In this document: piece after piece, positions 17,316 to 29,241 of the stretch
How positions within the stretch are numbered: position 1 is the stretch's first letter
Layout of the letters: every line of letters begins with the position of its first letter
Source: Chondrilla cf. caribensis
Taxonomy: Eukaryota > Porifera > Demospongiae > Chondrillida > Chondrillidae
DNA length: 64,000 nt
Direction: 5' to 3'
Assembly: GCA_964020155.1 (NCBI GenBank)
Contig: OZ026555.1
Coordinates: 3,729,295 to 3,793,294 of the forward strand
Translations under genes and position numbers: made by a program
Notes under the pieces: generated by a model
What the model was told of the DNA's origin: nothing
The model's database searches: none
What the model saw: the letters and a program-made list of their open reading frames with translations, nothing else

Positions 17316-20300
17316 ATGGCCTCCCTGTACGGTCCCTTGTCCGAATTCAATGCCGACAGCGACGACATCAAGTCTTATCTGGAGCGGGTTGAACTGTTTT
17401 TTGCTGCTAACGACGTCCCAGACGATCGTCAAGTCCCCATTTTCCTCAGTTCTGTGGGTGCCACCACCTATTCTCTCCTCAGCGATCTTTTGTCTCCCGC
17501 GGCACCCAAAACGAAGTCCTTCAAGACCATAGCAGACACCTTACGACAACATTATGAGCCCAAACGTGCTATTATATCGCAGCGCTTTCACTTTCACAAG
17601 CGAGACCAGGCTGTGGGAGAGAGTATCACCGCTTTTGATGCAGCTATCAGGAAGCTTGCTACTCATTGTAAATTCGGGGACAACTTAGAAGAAGCATTAC
17701 GTGATCGTTTTGTGTGTGGGCTTCGCCACGAATCTATTCAACGCCGCCTACTTTCAGAAGTAGACCTCTCCTACGCTAAAGCCATGGAAATTGCTTTGGC
17801 TATGGAAGCAGCCGATAGGGACACTAAAGCTTTCAAGTCTCCAGACCAATTTACCAAGAAATTGCAATGCTCTGCACGGAGGGTTGCACCACAACAAGCT
17901 TGCTACCGCTGTAATCGTCCTGGGCATGGTCCCAGTGAGTGCAAGTTTAAGGAGGCTGAATGCCATGCTTGTGGCAAACGAGGTCACATTGCACCAGCGT
18001 GTCGCTCAAAGAGAAAAGTGAACAAGCAGCCCCCCAAGTCCAAGTCTTCTCACAAACCTGGGAAGACCCACCAAGTACACACAGACGTGCCTGTGGACAG
18101 TGATGACGAATATCTTCTTCACAAGCTCGGAGATTCACCCGACGCCATTCGCGTCACACTCCAAGTGCAGGGGTTACCGCTTGAGATGGAAGTCGACACC
18201 GGGGCGGATATTTCAATTGTTGCCGACCAGACCAGGAAATCTCACTTTCCAAAGCTCCGCCTCCACCCTTCATCGGTTATCTTGAAAACCTATACAGGGG
18301 AACCTGTCCCAGTTGTCGGGCAACTCAATGTGAAGGTTCAGCACGGGGAACAAGAAGCCAAGCTCGTACTGGTTGTTGTCACGGGGAACGGTCCTACCCT
18401 TTTGGGAAGGAACTGGCTCAAATATCTCAGGCTGGATTGGAAGCAGATTTCTCAGTTGCACTCCGTCAAAATGCAGAAATTACACACCGTTTTGGATCGC
18501 CATTCATCTGTATTCCAGGAGGGATTGGGATCTATCGAGCCATACCGGGTTTCTTTACAAGTCCAAGATGACGCAAAGCCCAAATTTTACAAAGCTCGGC
18601 CAGTACCATTCGCCACTAAGGATGCGGTGGGACGCGAGTTAGATCGCCTTGAGAATGAAGGTATTTTGGAAAAGGTCACGCATAGTGACTGGGCAACACC
18701 CATCGTAGCAGTGCCAAAAAAGGATGGGACATACCGTATTTGTGGAGATTATCGACTCACGGTGAACCCAGTAATGGCCATTGAGCAGTATCCCCTGCCT
18801 CGTCCGGAGGACCTGTTTGCCACCTTAAGTGGTGGGACAGTCTTCACAAAGCTAGATCTGTCGCAGGCGTATCTGCAATACCAGCTGGATGAAACATCCA
18901 CTAAGCTTACCACAATCAACACGCACCAAGGGCTATATCGGTATTGACGGCTCCCATTTGGAGTGGCTTCAGCTCCAGCATTGTTTCAGAAATTGATGGA
19001 CACCGTTCTGCAAGGGAAACAAGGCGTTATCTGCTATATTGACGACATCCTCATTAGTTCATCAGAAGTAGCAGAGCACTTGAGCACCCTGGATTCAGTC
19101 CTGGATTGTTTGCAGCAACATGGATTTCGGCTACGCAAGGACAAATGCAGGTTTTTGATGCCTTCAGTGGAGTACCTTGGCCACATAGTTGATGCCTCGG
19201 GTATCCGTGCTACCCCAGAGAAGGTGGATGCCATATTGCAGGCACCCCCACCGACCAACACCACGGAGCTGCGTGCTTTCCTGGGCCTAGTAAATTACTA
19301 CGGGAAGTTTGTTTCCAATTTGGCCACCCTACTACGGCCTCTCAACGACCTCCTCAAGTCAGACACCAAGTGGGTATGGTCTCAGGAGTGTGCTCAAGCG
19401 TTTACAGAAACCAAGGAGAAGTTAGTGTCCGCACCAGTGCTCACCCACTACAACCCTGACCTACCTATCAATCTAGCTACGGATGCTTCGGCGTATGGGG
19501 TGGGTGCAGTGATCTCTCATGTCTGCTCAGATGGCACGGAGAGACCCATTGCGTTTGCATCTCGCTCCCTCACAGACAGCGAACGGAATTATGCGCAAAT
19601 TGAGAAAGAGGCTTTGTCGTTAGTATTTGGAGTTAAACGATTCCACCAGTTTCTCTATGGCAGGAAATTTTCCCTTATCACAGACCATAAGCCACTTACC
19701 GCCATTTTTGGTCCAAAGAAGGGCATTCCTGCCCTTGCTGCCGCTCGACTCCAAAGGTGGGCAGTTCTGCTGTCAGCCTATGACTACCACATCTCTTACA
19801 AGCCTTCACAGCTTCGAGTATGTGAGTATGTGCTGAATGGTTGGCCTTCTCAGGTTCCACCAGAGCTGCACATGTTTAAAGACAAACAGAATGAGCTTAG
19901 TCTCGAAGTCGGCTGTCTGATGTGGGGTATTCGGGTAGTTATTCCAGAAGCACTCAAAGCAGTCGTGCTCCAATCTCTACACTTCAATCATCCGGGTACA
20001 ACTCGGATGAAGGCAGTTGCTCGCAGCTATTTCTGGTGGGGTGGATTGGATAAGGATATCGAATCGGTTTCCAAGACCTGCAATGCCTGTCAAGCCGTGA
20101 AGTCATCTCCACCGGTAGCTCCCCTCCATCCCTGGGTGTGGCCGAACGCCCCATGGAAAAGGTTGCACCTTGATTTTGCTGGTCCATTTTTGGGAAAAAT
20201 GCTCTTTGTGTTGGTCGACGCACACTCGAAGTGGCCAGAAGTTGCCATCATGTCAAGCACAACATCTGCAAGTACCATTGAGGTGCTTCGCTCCCTTTTT

Positions 20301-21032
20301 GCTCGCTATGGCTTACCAGAACAAGTCGTGTCTGATAATGGACCGCAGTTCACCTCTGATGAGTTTGCTCAATTTCTCAAGGTAAATGGAGTAAAGCACA
20401 TTCGCTCAGCTCCATACCACCCAGCATCAAACGGACAAGTGGAACGGTTCATTCAAACTTTGAAGCGAGCGTTAAAGGCATCAGAATCCAGTGGACAGTC
20501 ATTCTCTCGACGTCTGTCCCAGTTTCTGTTCGAGTACCGGGCATCTTCGCATGCTACCACCAACCGGCCTCCAAGTCAGTTGTTCTTGGGTCGTCCTTTG
20601 AGAACACGATTTGACCTGCTACGCCCCAATGTGAATTCCGATGTTTTGAGCAAGCAAGCTACTCAGAAGCTCAATTTTGACCGTCGCTCTAAAAGTCGAC
20701 TATTTGTTGTGGGTCAGAGTGTGATGGTAAAGGTTAATCGTTCCAACACCAGCAAGTGGTCCCATGGAATCATTATCAATCAGCTGGGTCCAGTGACATA
20801 TGGCGTAGACGTTCAAGGTCATGTGGTGAAGTGTCATGTGGATCAACTTCGTGGCTGTCCCGAGTCTGTAGCTGATGCTGTTCCTGGCTCGTCTGGATCA
20901 GTGGGAGACAATTTTGTTTATCCTGACAGTACTCCAGCTAATGACCCGAATCTCTCGAATGGTCATGACCAACCTCCTGTACCTCGCTATCCTCAGCGGA
21001 TTAGGCAGCCACCTGATCGTCTTCGTTATTGA
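17316..21032 (+). pseudogene. Gag-pol polyprotein of the Ty3/gypsy element, one in-frame stop
   Basis: A single frame from ATG 17316 to TGA 21030-21032, interrupted only by TGA at 18945-18947 (codon 544) inside RT, just before RLPFGVASA. Parts in order: capsid-like gag (about 1-190); two CCHC zinc knuckles starting CYRCNRPGH and CHACGKRGH (from residue 196); protease with DTGA at about residue 294; RT with KKDGTYR, the palm KLDLSQAY and the catalytic YIDD (19035-19046); RNase H with ATDAS; integrase with HHCC-type Cys pair CNAC and the D, D-35-E triad (LDFAG near 20172, SDNGP at 20334, VERF at 20442). A typical element has an ADALSRLP-type tether between RNase H and integrase; here that stretch is missing, an apparent in-frame deletion near 19806. 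Gag and pol in one frame without a frameshift signal is common in some Ty3/gypsy clades. Confidence 0.9.
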
Positions 21033-21064
21033 CTGTGACTCTCCATTTTGAAAAGGGGAGGAGA

Positions 21065-21288
21065 TGTACTGACTGAAGTGTCTTGTGTTTGCATGAGTGG
21101 TTGATCTTGATTAATTATCTGTTCTGATTATTATTATTACGTAATGCTATTTTAGTATCTATGGTGTGACCACGTGTTCAGTGATTTTCCTCTTGAATTT
21201 AAGTGAAGTAATCAGTTCGAGTTTGTAGTCGTACCGACATAGTTTAGAGTAGTTGATATTCGTTTTACTTTGAGTGAGCAATATCACA
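21065..21288 (+). repeat. 3' LTR
   Basis: 224 bp, ends TG and CA, next to the TSD copy CCTTG. Its downstream edge is 112 bp from the G2 start codon. Confidence 0.93.
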
Positions 21289-21322
21289 CCTTGCATTTCC
21301 TGTTGAGAAAGCTAGGATAAAG

Positions 21323-21332
21323 TATTTAAATA
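21323..21332 (+). promoter_or_regulatory. TATA-like box of G2
   Basis: TATTTAAATA, 78 bp upstream of the ATG, within a segment (CTAGGATAAAG ... GACAGGTCCTAGAGTAC ... CTAGGTGTCTTAGTG) conserved base for base before all type A genes. The likely transcription start is near TCCTAGAGTACATTTCTAG. The 3' LTR ends only 34 bp upstream of this box. Confidence 0.5.
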
Positions 21333-21400
21333 GTAGACAGGTCCTAGAGTACATTTCTAGGTGTCTTAGTGAAGTACGTCATTTCTTGATCTGGATAGCA

Positions 21401-23388
21401 ATGTTAGCCCTCAGTATTGTTTCTCTCAGTGTTCTGATGAAGATTACACTTTGTACTGAGATCTTCAATGGCAGTACCATCAAGAACACCAGTCAACTTG
21501 CCTCCAACTGGACCAACAACTGCACTCATAACTACTTCACTTTTGTGGAGGAGACCTTTCCCGAGAGAAGCGATAATGTCTTGAAACTTCACAACACTTT
21601 CTTCCCTCCAAACTTCCATCTTCCCTATTCTGTGATTGTAACCTATCAGGCACTGTTACCCAACGGTTCACTCTACAATGTCACAAGTGGCTGTGCTAAC
21701 CAACAATGGATGTGGGTATCCACACCTGTGACGTTTATGGCCAGACCAGCTTTGTTCAACCGCAATACTCTATTAATGATGAACTATTTCCACAACTGGA
21801 ATCCACCACACCTCGTTATCAGGGTACCTCGTCCTTGTTCAAATGTTACTACAGAATTTCTCTTACAAATGACGGCTTCGGTAAGTTGGAATTGATACAG
21901 TGTTATGAATATACATACAGTATACGTATGCATATTAAGTATATGAGTGTCAATAAACAAGCCATGACCAGTACATGACACTTTGCCTGCTAAAATTTCA
22001 ATTTCATAACATTATTATCAAGCAGTAAAATGTATTCCATTAACATAATAATTAATTTACAAGAACACCATTAATTTTATGACAATGATCATTAAAATCC
22101 TTGGCTAGGATAAACATTACATTGCTTATAAGCCATAGTATCCTTGTCTGTGCAGCTAGGTGTCTGCATGCTTACTGTAATAATTAATGATTCACTGGTC
22201 ACTTAGTGTAGAACTGTATATAGAGATGATCCCTTTCAACAGTAGGCTTAATTAATAACACTTCATTTCGTTCCTGTGTCTTATTATATTTACAAATGTT
22301 ACATAAATGTTTGATCGATATTCTGCCATTTTATAACTTTCAACCATTCCATATTTCAGCTGCTAGATTATAGCAAAGGAGAAAAAGGACCATATGGAAA
22401 TGACCCTCGCTATGTTAGAGTTGGCTGTCCCAATAAGCATGGGAGCTATGAATTTACTGTAGGGTTTCAACCCCACATAAGTTATAAGAGTGCTTTTTTT
22501 AATAGTGTGGGTGTGATGTGTACATTGATATTCACATTATTGGTCATTTTAGCCACTTCCAAACAGAAACTAGCCACGTTTGCAGAACTAACAGAAAGCT
22601 ACAGCTATGAAGAATATGGTCTTTATTGGGGCCTGTCTGCAACAGCTACTGTATTTGTCATCTTTGTTGCCTACATCGATTTTCAGACCGTGTATATGGG
22701 AATACATGACTTTCCATCTTTCTTTTGGCCTTTTCAATTTGCTCTTCTCGTATTCTGGATATTATCCAGTCTGATGACTGTCATGTACCTGGCATACAAA
22801 TACAAACCTGTTACCACCCCCCTCCTGGTTTGGACACCATTTATGATCCTATGTTGCTGTCGGAAGAAATATGCCAAACGCGCTACATTTACAGTCAACC
22901 TGTGGATTAACATTATGTTTGTTCAAGGATTTGTTGGTCACGGACTTGTTACCTTACTTGCTATGCTTATAGCTCCATTTGCCATCCTTTGTGATATCAC
23001 AGTGGTTATTCTATCTCTGTTCTGTATCACCAACATATTCGCCATCCTTTTCACCATCTCAGCTTACATATCCACTCCTCGTCACCTCAGACCTCAAGGA
23101 AGTAGTACAGCCATCTTACGTGCTGCCTATCTGATCCCATTACTAGTAGCAGTGATGTGCTTCTGTTCTGTTGTGGCTGCAGGGGGTTACTGGATCAACG
23201 AGGAGACCAAGCAAGCCTTCTACATCTCTTCCTTTGCCACCTTTGCCATCCCTCTGTTCATAGCTGTTATCACCATCGGGTTGAAGTACTTTGTTCAGTA
23301 TTGGCTGAAGGGTTCTATGACAGGAGTGAGCACTTTGACAACTGTGAAAGGGTATGGATCCATTGAAGAGATGAGGCCACTACTGTGA
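21401..23388 (+). CDS. G2: glycosylated 7TM protein of the array, intact
   Basis: Exons 21401-21880 and 22360-23388, phase 0, 502 aa. Residues 1-19 are a signal peptide (MLALSIVSLSVLMKITLC). The ectodomain to about 205 has many NxS/T sites (NGS, NTS, NWT, NCT, NGS, NVT) and conserved Cys (CANQQWMW, CSNVT, VGCPN). Hydrophobic spans are about 210-226, 246-268, 283-305, 341-368, 372-397, 411-437 and 447-471, with a short extra one at 312-327 ending in CCCRKKYAKR, a likely cytosolic, perhaps palmitoylated edge. The tail ends EEMRPLL, matching the acidic dileucine sorting motif [DE]xxxL[LI], which would need a cytosolic C terminus and so supports seven spans. I do not recognise the family; a surface or endolysosomal receptor is inferred from topology only. 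Confidence 0.85.
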
Positions 23389-24154
23389 CATTCATGTATT
23401 ACTATAATATTATAATATACTAGTTACTGTAATGCATTTAAAATTGTGATATTGGCATCACAAGTGCATGTTGTGTGACTGCTAAACTTTACAACATTCT
23501 TTAACCTATTATAATTCCTCCTTCAATTGTATCTACTGCACTAATTGAAGTTTATTTACTGCATGTATTGTGAAATTATTATGTATCCATACAATTCACT
23601 CTACTGCATATGTTGCAATGTGCATACATGTATGACCTATTGTGTGTCACTGTTGAAATATGTTGACACCGTGTATTGGATATGAGAGTATAGGCAGAAA
23701 GGTCGGGATAAGCTCAAAATACCCATTATCATTTCAATTAGTGATTATACTGTGAGGTCATAGCAACTTCTGGTAACCATTAAAAGCATACAATTGGTAT
23801 TTTCAAAAGATTATCCAAATGGCTATATCAATACACATAATGATGGATTAAATAAAACGCATTTCTGCTAATAGTTATGGTGTCATTTACGTTCCCATGG
23901 AAACATCTGCCGCAATAAACAGGAAGGAATTAACCTCATCAAAAAAAAACGGATTATTATGAAACCTGTGCTGTGCAGTATTATGAATATAGATCCGTAT
24001 GCATTCTTTCTATGATACATGATAATAGAAACCTGAATAAAAATTTGTATTTTCTGTTGTGAAAGCTAGGATAAAGTATTTAAATAGTAGACAGGTCCTA
24101 GAGTACATTTCTAGGTGTCTTAGTGAAGTACATCATTTCTGAATCTGGACAGCA
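23389..24154. other. G2-G3 spacer
   Basis: Non-coding 766 bp, the shortest spacer in the array. It lacks the roughly 500-bp stretch containing the CAGTCTCTTTAAGACA segment that follows G1, G3 and G4, so it carries a deletion relative to them. The upstream block of G3 is at 23697-23880. Confidence 0.7.
24077..24086 (+). promoter_or_regulatory. TATA-like box of G3
   Basis: TATTTAAATA, 78 bp upstream of the ATG, in the same conserved surroundings as in G2. Confidence 0.5.
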
Positions 24155-26100
24155 ATGTTAGCCCTCAGTATTGTTTCTCTCAGCGTTCTGATGAAGATTA
24201 CACTGTGTACTGAGATCTTCACAGGCAATAACATCAACAACACTAGTCAATTTGCCATTAACTGGACAAACAACTGCATTCATAACTACTTCACTTTTGT
24301 GGAGGATACCTTTCCTGAGAGAAGTGATAATGTCTTGAAACTTCACAACACTTTCTTCCCTCAAAACTCCCATCTTCCCTATTCTGTGATTGTCACCTAT
24401 CAGGCACTGTTACCTAATGGTTCACTCTACAATGTCACAAGTGACTGTGCTAATCAACAATGGATGTGGGCATCCTCACCAGTGACATTTCTGACCATAC
24501 CAGCTTTACTCAACCGCAATACTCTGTTAATGATGAACTATTTCCATGACTGGAATCCACCACACCTCCTTATCAGGGTGCCTCGTCCTTGTTCAAATGT
24601 TACTACAGAATTTCTCCTACAAATGACAGCTTCAGTAAGTTGGAATTGATGCAATGTTATGTAATATATACAGTACATGCAGTACATGTATTACGTGTAT
24701 GCATAAGTATATTGCATTAGCGTCAATACACAAGCCATGACCAGTACAAGACACTTTTCCCATTTCAATTACATAACATTATTATTAAGAAGTAAAATTT
24801 ATCCCACTAAGTTGAACATATTAATTTACAAAAACAGCATGCGTGACAATGATCTTTAAAATCCTCTACTAGGATAAATATGTCTGCATGCTTACTGTAA
24901 TAATTAATGATTCACTGGTCACTTAGTATAGAACTGCGTATATAGAGATGAACCCTTTCAGCAATAGACTTAATAACACTTCCTGTGTCTTGTAATACTA
25001 ACAACAAATGTTAGATAAATGTTTGATTGATATTCTGCCATTTTATAACTTTCGACCATTTCATATTTCAGCTGCTAGATTATAGCAAAGGACAAAGAGG
25101 ACCATATGGAAATAATCCTCGCTATGTAAGAATTGGCTGTCCCAATAAACAGGGGAGCACTGAATTCATTGTAAAGAATCAACCCCACATAAGTGATAAG
25201 AATGCTTTTTTTCATGGTGTGGGTGTGATGTGTACACTGATATTCACATTATTGGTCATTATAGCCACTTCCAAACAGAAACTAGCCACGTTTGCAGAAT
25301 TAACAGAAAGCTACAGCTATGAAGAATATGGTCTTTATTGGGGCCTATCGGCAACAGCTACTGTATTTGTCATCTTTGTTGCCTACATCGATTTTCAGAC
25401 CGTGTATATGGGAATACATGTCATTCCATTTCGCTTTTGGCCTTTTCTATATGCTCTTCTCGTATTCTGGATACTCTCCAGTCTGATGACTGCCATGTAC
25501 CTGGCATGCAAGTACAAACCTGTTACTATCCCCCTCCTGGTTTGGACACCATTCATGATCCTGTGTTGCTGTCGGAAGAAATATGCCAAATGTGCTACAT
25601 TTACAGTCAACCTGTGGATTAACATTATGTTTGTTCAGGGATTTGTTGGTCACGGACTCATTACCTTACTTGCTATGCTTATAGCTCCATTTGCCATCCT
25701 TTGTGATATCACAGTGGTTATTTTATCTCTGTTCTGTTTCACCAACATATTTGCCATCCTTTTCACCATCTCAGCTCACATTTTCACTCCTCGTCACCTC
25801 AGACCTCAAGGAAGCAGTACAGCCATTTTACGTGCTGCCTATCTGATCCCATTACTAGTAGCAGTGATGTGCTTTAGCTTTGTCGTGGCTGCAGGGGGCT
25901 ACTGGATCAACGAGGAGACCAAGCAAGCCTCCTACATCTCTTCCTTTGCCACCTTTGCCATCCCTCTGTTCATAGCTGTTATCACCATCGGGTTGAAGTA
26001 CTTTGTTCAGTATTGGCTGAAGGGTTCTATGACAGGAGTGAATACTTTGACAACTGTGAAGGGGTATGGATCCACTGAAGAGATGAGGCCACTACTGTGA
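24155..26100 (+). CDS. G3: glycosylated 7TM protein of the array, intact
   Basis: Exons 24155-24634 and 25072-26100, 502 aa, collinear with G2 without indels. It differs from G2 mainly in short patches: the exon 1 stretch after QQWMW (ASSPVTFLTIPALL), the segment just before the first span (KNQPHISDKNAFFHG), and the loop between spans 2 and 3 (GIHVIPFRFWPFLY). The C-terminal half from LWINIMFVQGF on is almost identical to other members. It ends EEMRPLL. Confidence 0.85.
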
Positions 26101-27354
26101 CATCCATGCATCACTATATAAAAATATAATAGCAATACATTTAAAAATCAATAATGTGCATGAGATTAATATCACAAGTGCATATTGTGTGACTGCTAAA
26201 CTTTACAACATACTCTAACCTATTATAATTCCTCCTCTGATTTAATCTGATGCATAAATTGAATTTTATTCATTGTGAAATTATTATATTTATATCTGTA
26301 CAATTCATTGTACATGTTGCAATGTGCATGCATGACTTGTAGTGTGTCACTGTGGAGATATTTGGCACAGTGTAGAGATATGAGTAGAATACATCCATAC
26401 CAAGTCCTGCTGCAACTGTGCACATCAACCAACACATGGACTAGACGACAATGTTATTAGCAGTTAGACCTCTTTACAACTGCAACAGCACTTTTTATGT
26501 ACTAGGCAGTCTCTTTAAGACAGCACATTTTGTTGGCACAGATGGCTATGAGAACACAATACTACTATAATAACAGTATTGCATGGCTACAGCAAATTGA
26601 CTAAAATGGCACAGAAAGGATTCAAGGGTAACATAAAGAGTTTTGACTGTCCTGATCTGTAGCTAATAGATAATAAATGAATAAATATATGACATCTATC
26701 TAATTTTATGACGGTCTATACTCAAATTCGTGATAAGAATTGTGCTTATTATATATGCATATCACATTATTGCATTAACCTGTAGTTACATACTATATGT
26801 ACTTCAAAGTGAAGGTAGTACATCCTATGAAGTTAGTACATCCTTGAGTATCCTTTAGTCCCTTAGGAAATTGCAGACAGGGTTGGGATAAACTCAAAAA
26901 TACCCATATAGCCATTTCAATTAGAGATTATACTGTGAGGTCATAGCAACTTCTATTAACCATTAAAAGCATACAATTGGTATTTTCAAAAGATTATCCA
27001 AATGGCTATATCAATACACATAGTGATGGATTCAATAGAGTACATTACTGCTAACTATAGATATGATGTCATTTATGTTCCCATGACAACATCTGCCAAA
27101 ATAAACAGGAAGAAATTAACCTCACATCAAAAGAACGGATTGAAACTATAAAACTTGTGCTGTGTAGTACTATGAATATAGATCCACATGCACTGTTATT
27201 ATGATGCATGATAATAGAAACCTGAACACCTAATTTGTATTTCCTGTTGCGAAAGCTAGCCTAAGGATAAAGTATTTAAATAGTAGACAGGTCCTAGAGT
27301 ACATTTCTAGGTGTCTCGATCAGTGAAGTACATCTTGTCAAGATCTGAATAACA
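26101..27354. other. G3-G4 spacer
   Basis: Non-coding 1.25 kb. It contains an uninterrupted version (about 26475-26515) of the site hit by the Penelope-like element after G1, and the conserved upstream block at 26866-27060. Confidence 0.7.
27273..27282 (+). promoter_or_regulatory. TATA-like box of G4
   Basis: TATTTAAATA, 82 bp upstream of the ATG; the promoter context is preserved although the gene is broken. Confidence 0.4.
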
Positions 27355-29241
27355 ATGTTAGCCCTCAGTATTGTTTCTCTCAGTGTTCTGATGAAGATTA
27401 CACTGTGTACTGGGATCATCACTGGCAATACCATCAACAACACCAGTCAATTTGCCACTAACTGGACCAGCACTTGCACTCATAACTACTTCACTTTTGT
27501 GGAGGAGACCTTTCCTGAGAGAAGTGATAATGTCTTAAAACTTCACAACACTTTCTTTCCTCTAAACTCTCATCTTCCCTATTCTGTGATTGTCACCTAT
27601 CAGGCACTGTTACCCAACGGTTCACTCTACAATGTCACAAGTGGCTGTGCTAACCAACAATGGATGTGGGCATCCTCACCAGAGACATCTATAACCATAC
27701 CAACTTTGCTCAACCGTAATACACTGTTAATGATGAACTATTTCCATGACTGGAATCCACCACACCTCCTTATCAGGGTGCCTCTTCCTTGTTCAAATGT
27801 TACAAATTGGAATTTCTTCAACAAATGACAGCTTCAGTAAGTTGGAATTGAGGCAATGTTATGTATATACAGTATAATACCTGCAGTACATGTATGCATA
27901 AGTACATTACACAAGTCATGACCATGCAGTACAAGATATACTTGGCTTATATTTAATCATATTTTTATTAAGCAGTAAAGTCTATTTTACTAAGTTGATC
28001 ATAATATTCTACAAGAATATATACCAGGTATAAGGAGTATTAAACCCGCTACTAGGATAAATTATATATTACATTGTATATAACACTTTATTCATTTGTG
28101 TACATGCCTTGTAATTATAATATTGACAGTTAATTTTAATACTATTATAATAATAAATGTTTGATTGATATTCCTACATTTTTCACTGTTGACCATTCCA
28201 TATTTCAGCTGCTAGATTATAGCAAAGGGCACAAAGGACCATATGGAAATGACCCTCGCTATGTTAGAGTTGGCTGCCCCAATAAGCAGGGGAACACTGA
28301 ATTCATTGTAAAGTTTAAAGAACGTGGCAAAATCTATCTTTATTCTGCTTTTAGTGTGGGTGTGACATGTACATTGATATTCACATTGTTGTGTATATTT
28401 GCCACGTCCAAACAGAAACTAGCTACTTTGGCAGAACAAACTAAACAGTACAGCTATGAAGGATATGGTCTTTATTGGGGTCTGTCTGCAACAGCTACTG
28501 TATTTGTCATCCTTGTTACCTATGTGGATTTTCAGAGCGTGTATATGGGATTACATGATACTCCACGTCGTTTTTGGCCTATTCTATGTGCTACACTCGT
28601 GTTCGTAATACTATCCAGTCTGATGACTGCCATGTACCTGGCATACAAGTACAAACCTGTTACTATTCCACTCCTGGTTTGGGCACCATTCATGATCTTG
28701 TGTTGCTGTCGGAAGAAATATGCCAAACGTGCTACATTTACAGTCAACCTGTGGATTAACATTATGTTTGTTCAGGGATTTGTTGGTCACGGACTCGTTA
28801 CCTTACTTGCTATGTTTATGGCTCCATATGCCATCCTTTGCGATATCACAGTGGTTATTCTATCTCTGTTCTGTTTCACCAACATATTTGCCATCCTCTT
28901 CACCATCTCAGCTCATATCTTCACTCCTCGTCACCTCAGACCTCAAGGAAGTAGTACAGCCATCTTACGTGCTGCCTATCTGATCCCGTTACTAGTAGCA
29001 GTGATGTGTTTCAGTTCTGTTGTGGCTGCAGGGGGCTACTGGATCAACGAGGAGACCAAGCAAGCCTCCTACATCTCTTCCTTTGCCACCTTTGCCATCC
29101 CTCTGTTCATAGCTGTTATCACCATCGGGTTGAAGTACTTTGTTCAGTATTGGCTGAAGGGTTCTGTGACAGGATTGAACACTTAATTTGACAACTGTGA
29201 AGGGGTATGGATCCACTGAAGAGATGAGGCCACTACTGTGA
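27355..29241 (+). pseudogene. G4: array member broken in both exons
   Basis: Exon 1 homology is 27355-27836 and exon 2 homology is 28209-29241. Near the end of exon 1, after CSNVT, a net 2-bp gain (AAATTG in place of TACA) shifts the frame and gives TGA at 27826-27828, just before the donor at 27837. In exon 2 a 4-bp gain near 29183 creates TAA after GLNT, so the GYGSTEEMRPLL tail is lost. If expressed, the first lesion would leave only a secreted ectodomain of 157 aa. Two separate lesions make a true pseudogene more likely than a sequencing artefact. Confidence 0.85.

Larger units (their letters stand above)
17051..21293 (+). mobile_element. Ty3/gypsy LTR retrotransposon with CCTTG target duplication
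   Basis: The element proper is 17056-21288, bounded by LTRs that start TGTACTGACTG and end GCAATATCACA. CCTTG flanks both sides (17051-17055 and 21289-21293). Directly after the 5' LTR is GTTGGCGACGAGGATC, the likely primer-binding region; a polypurine tract AAAAGGGGAGGAGA lies at 21051-21064, immediately before the 3' LTR. One long gag-pol frame fills the interior in the order gag, protease, RT, RNase H, integrase, which is the Ty3/gypsy order. The site without insertion is seen upstream of G3, G4, G5 and G7. Confidence 0.95.
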
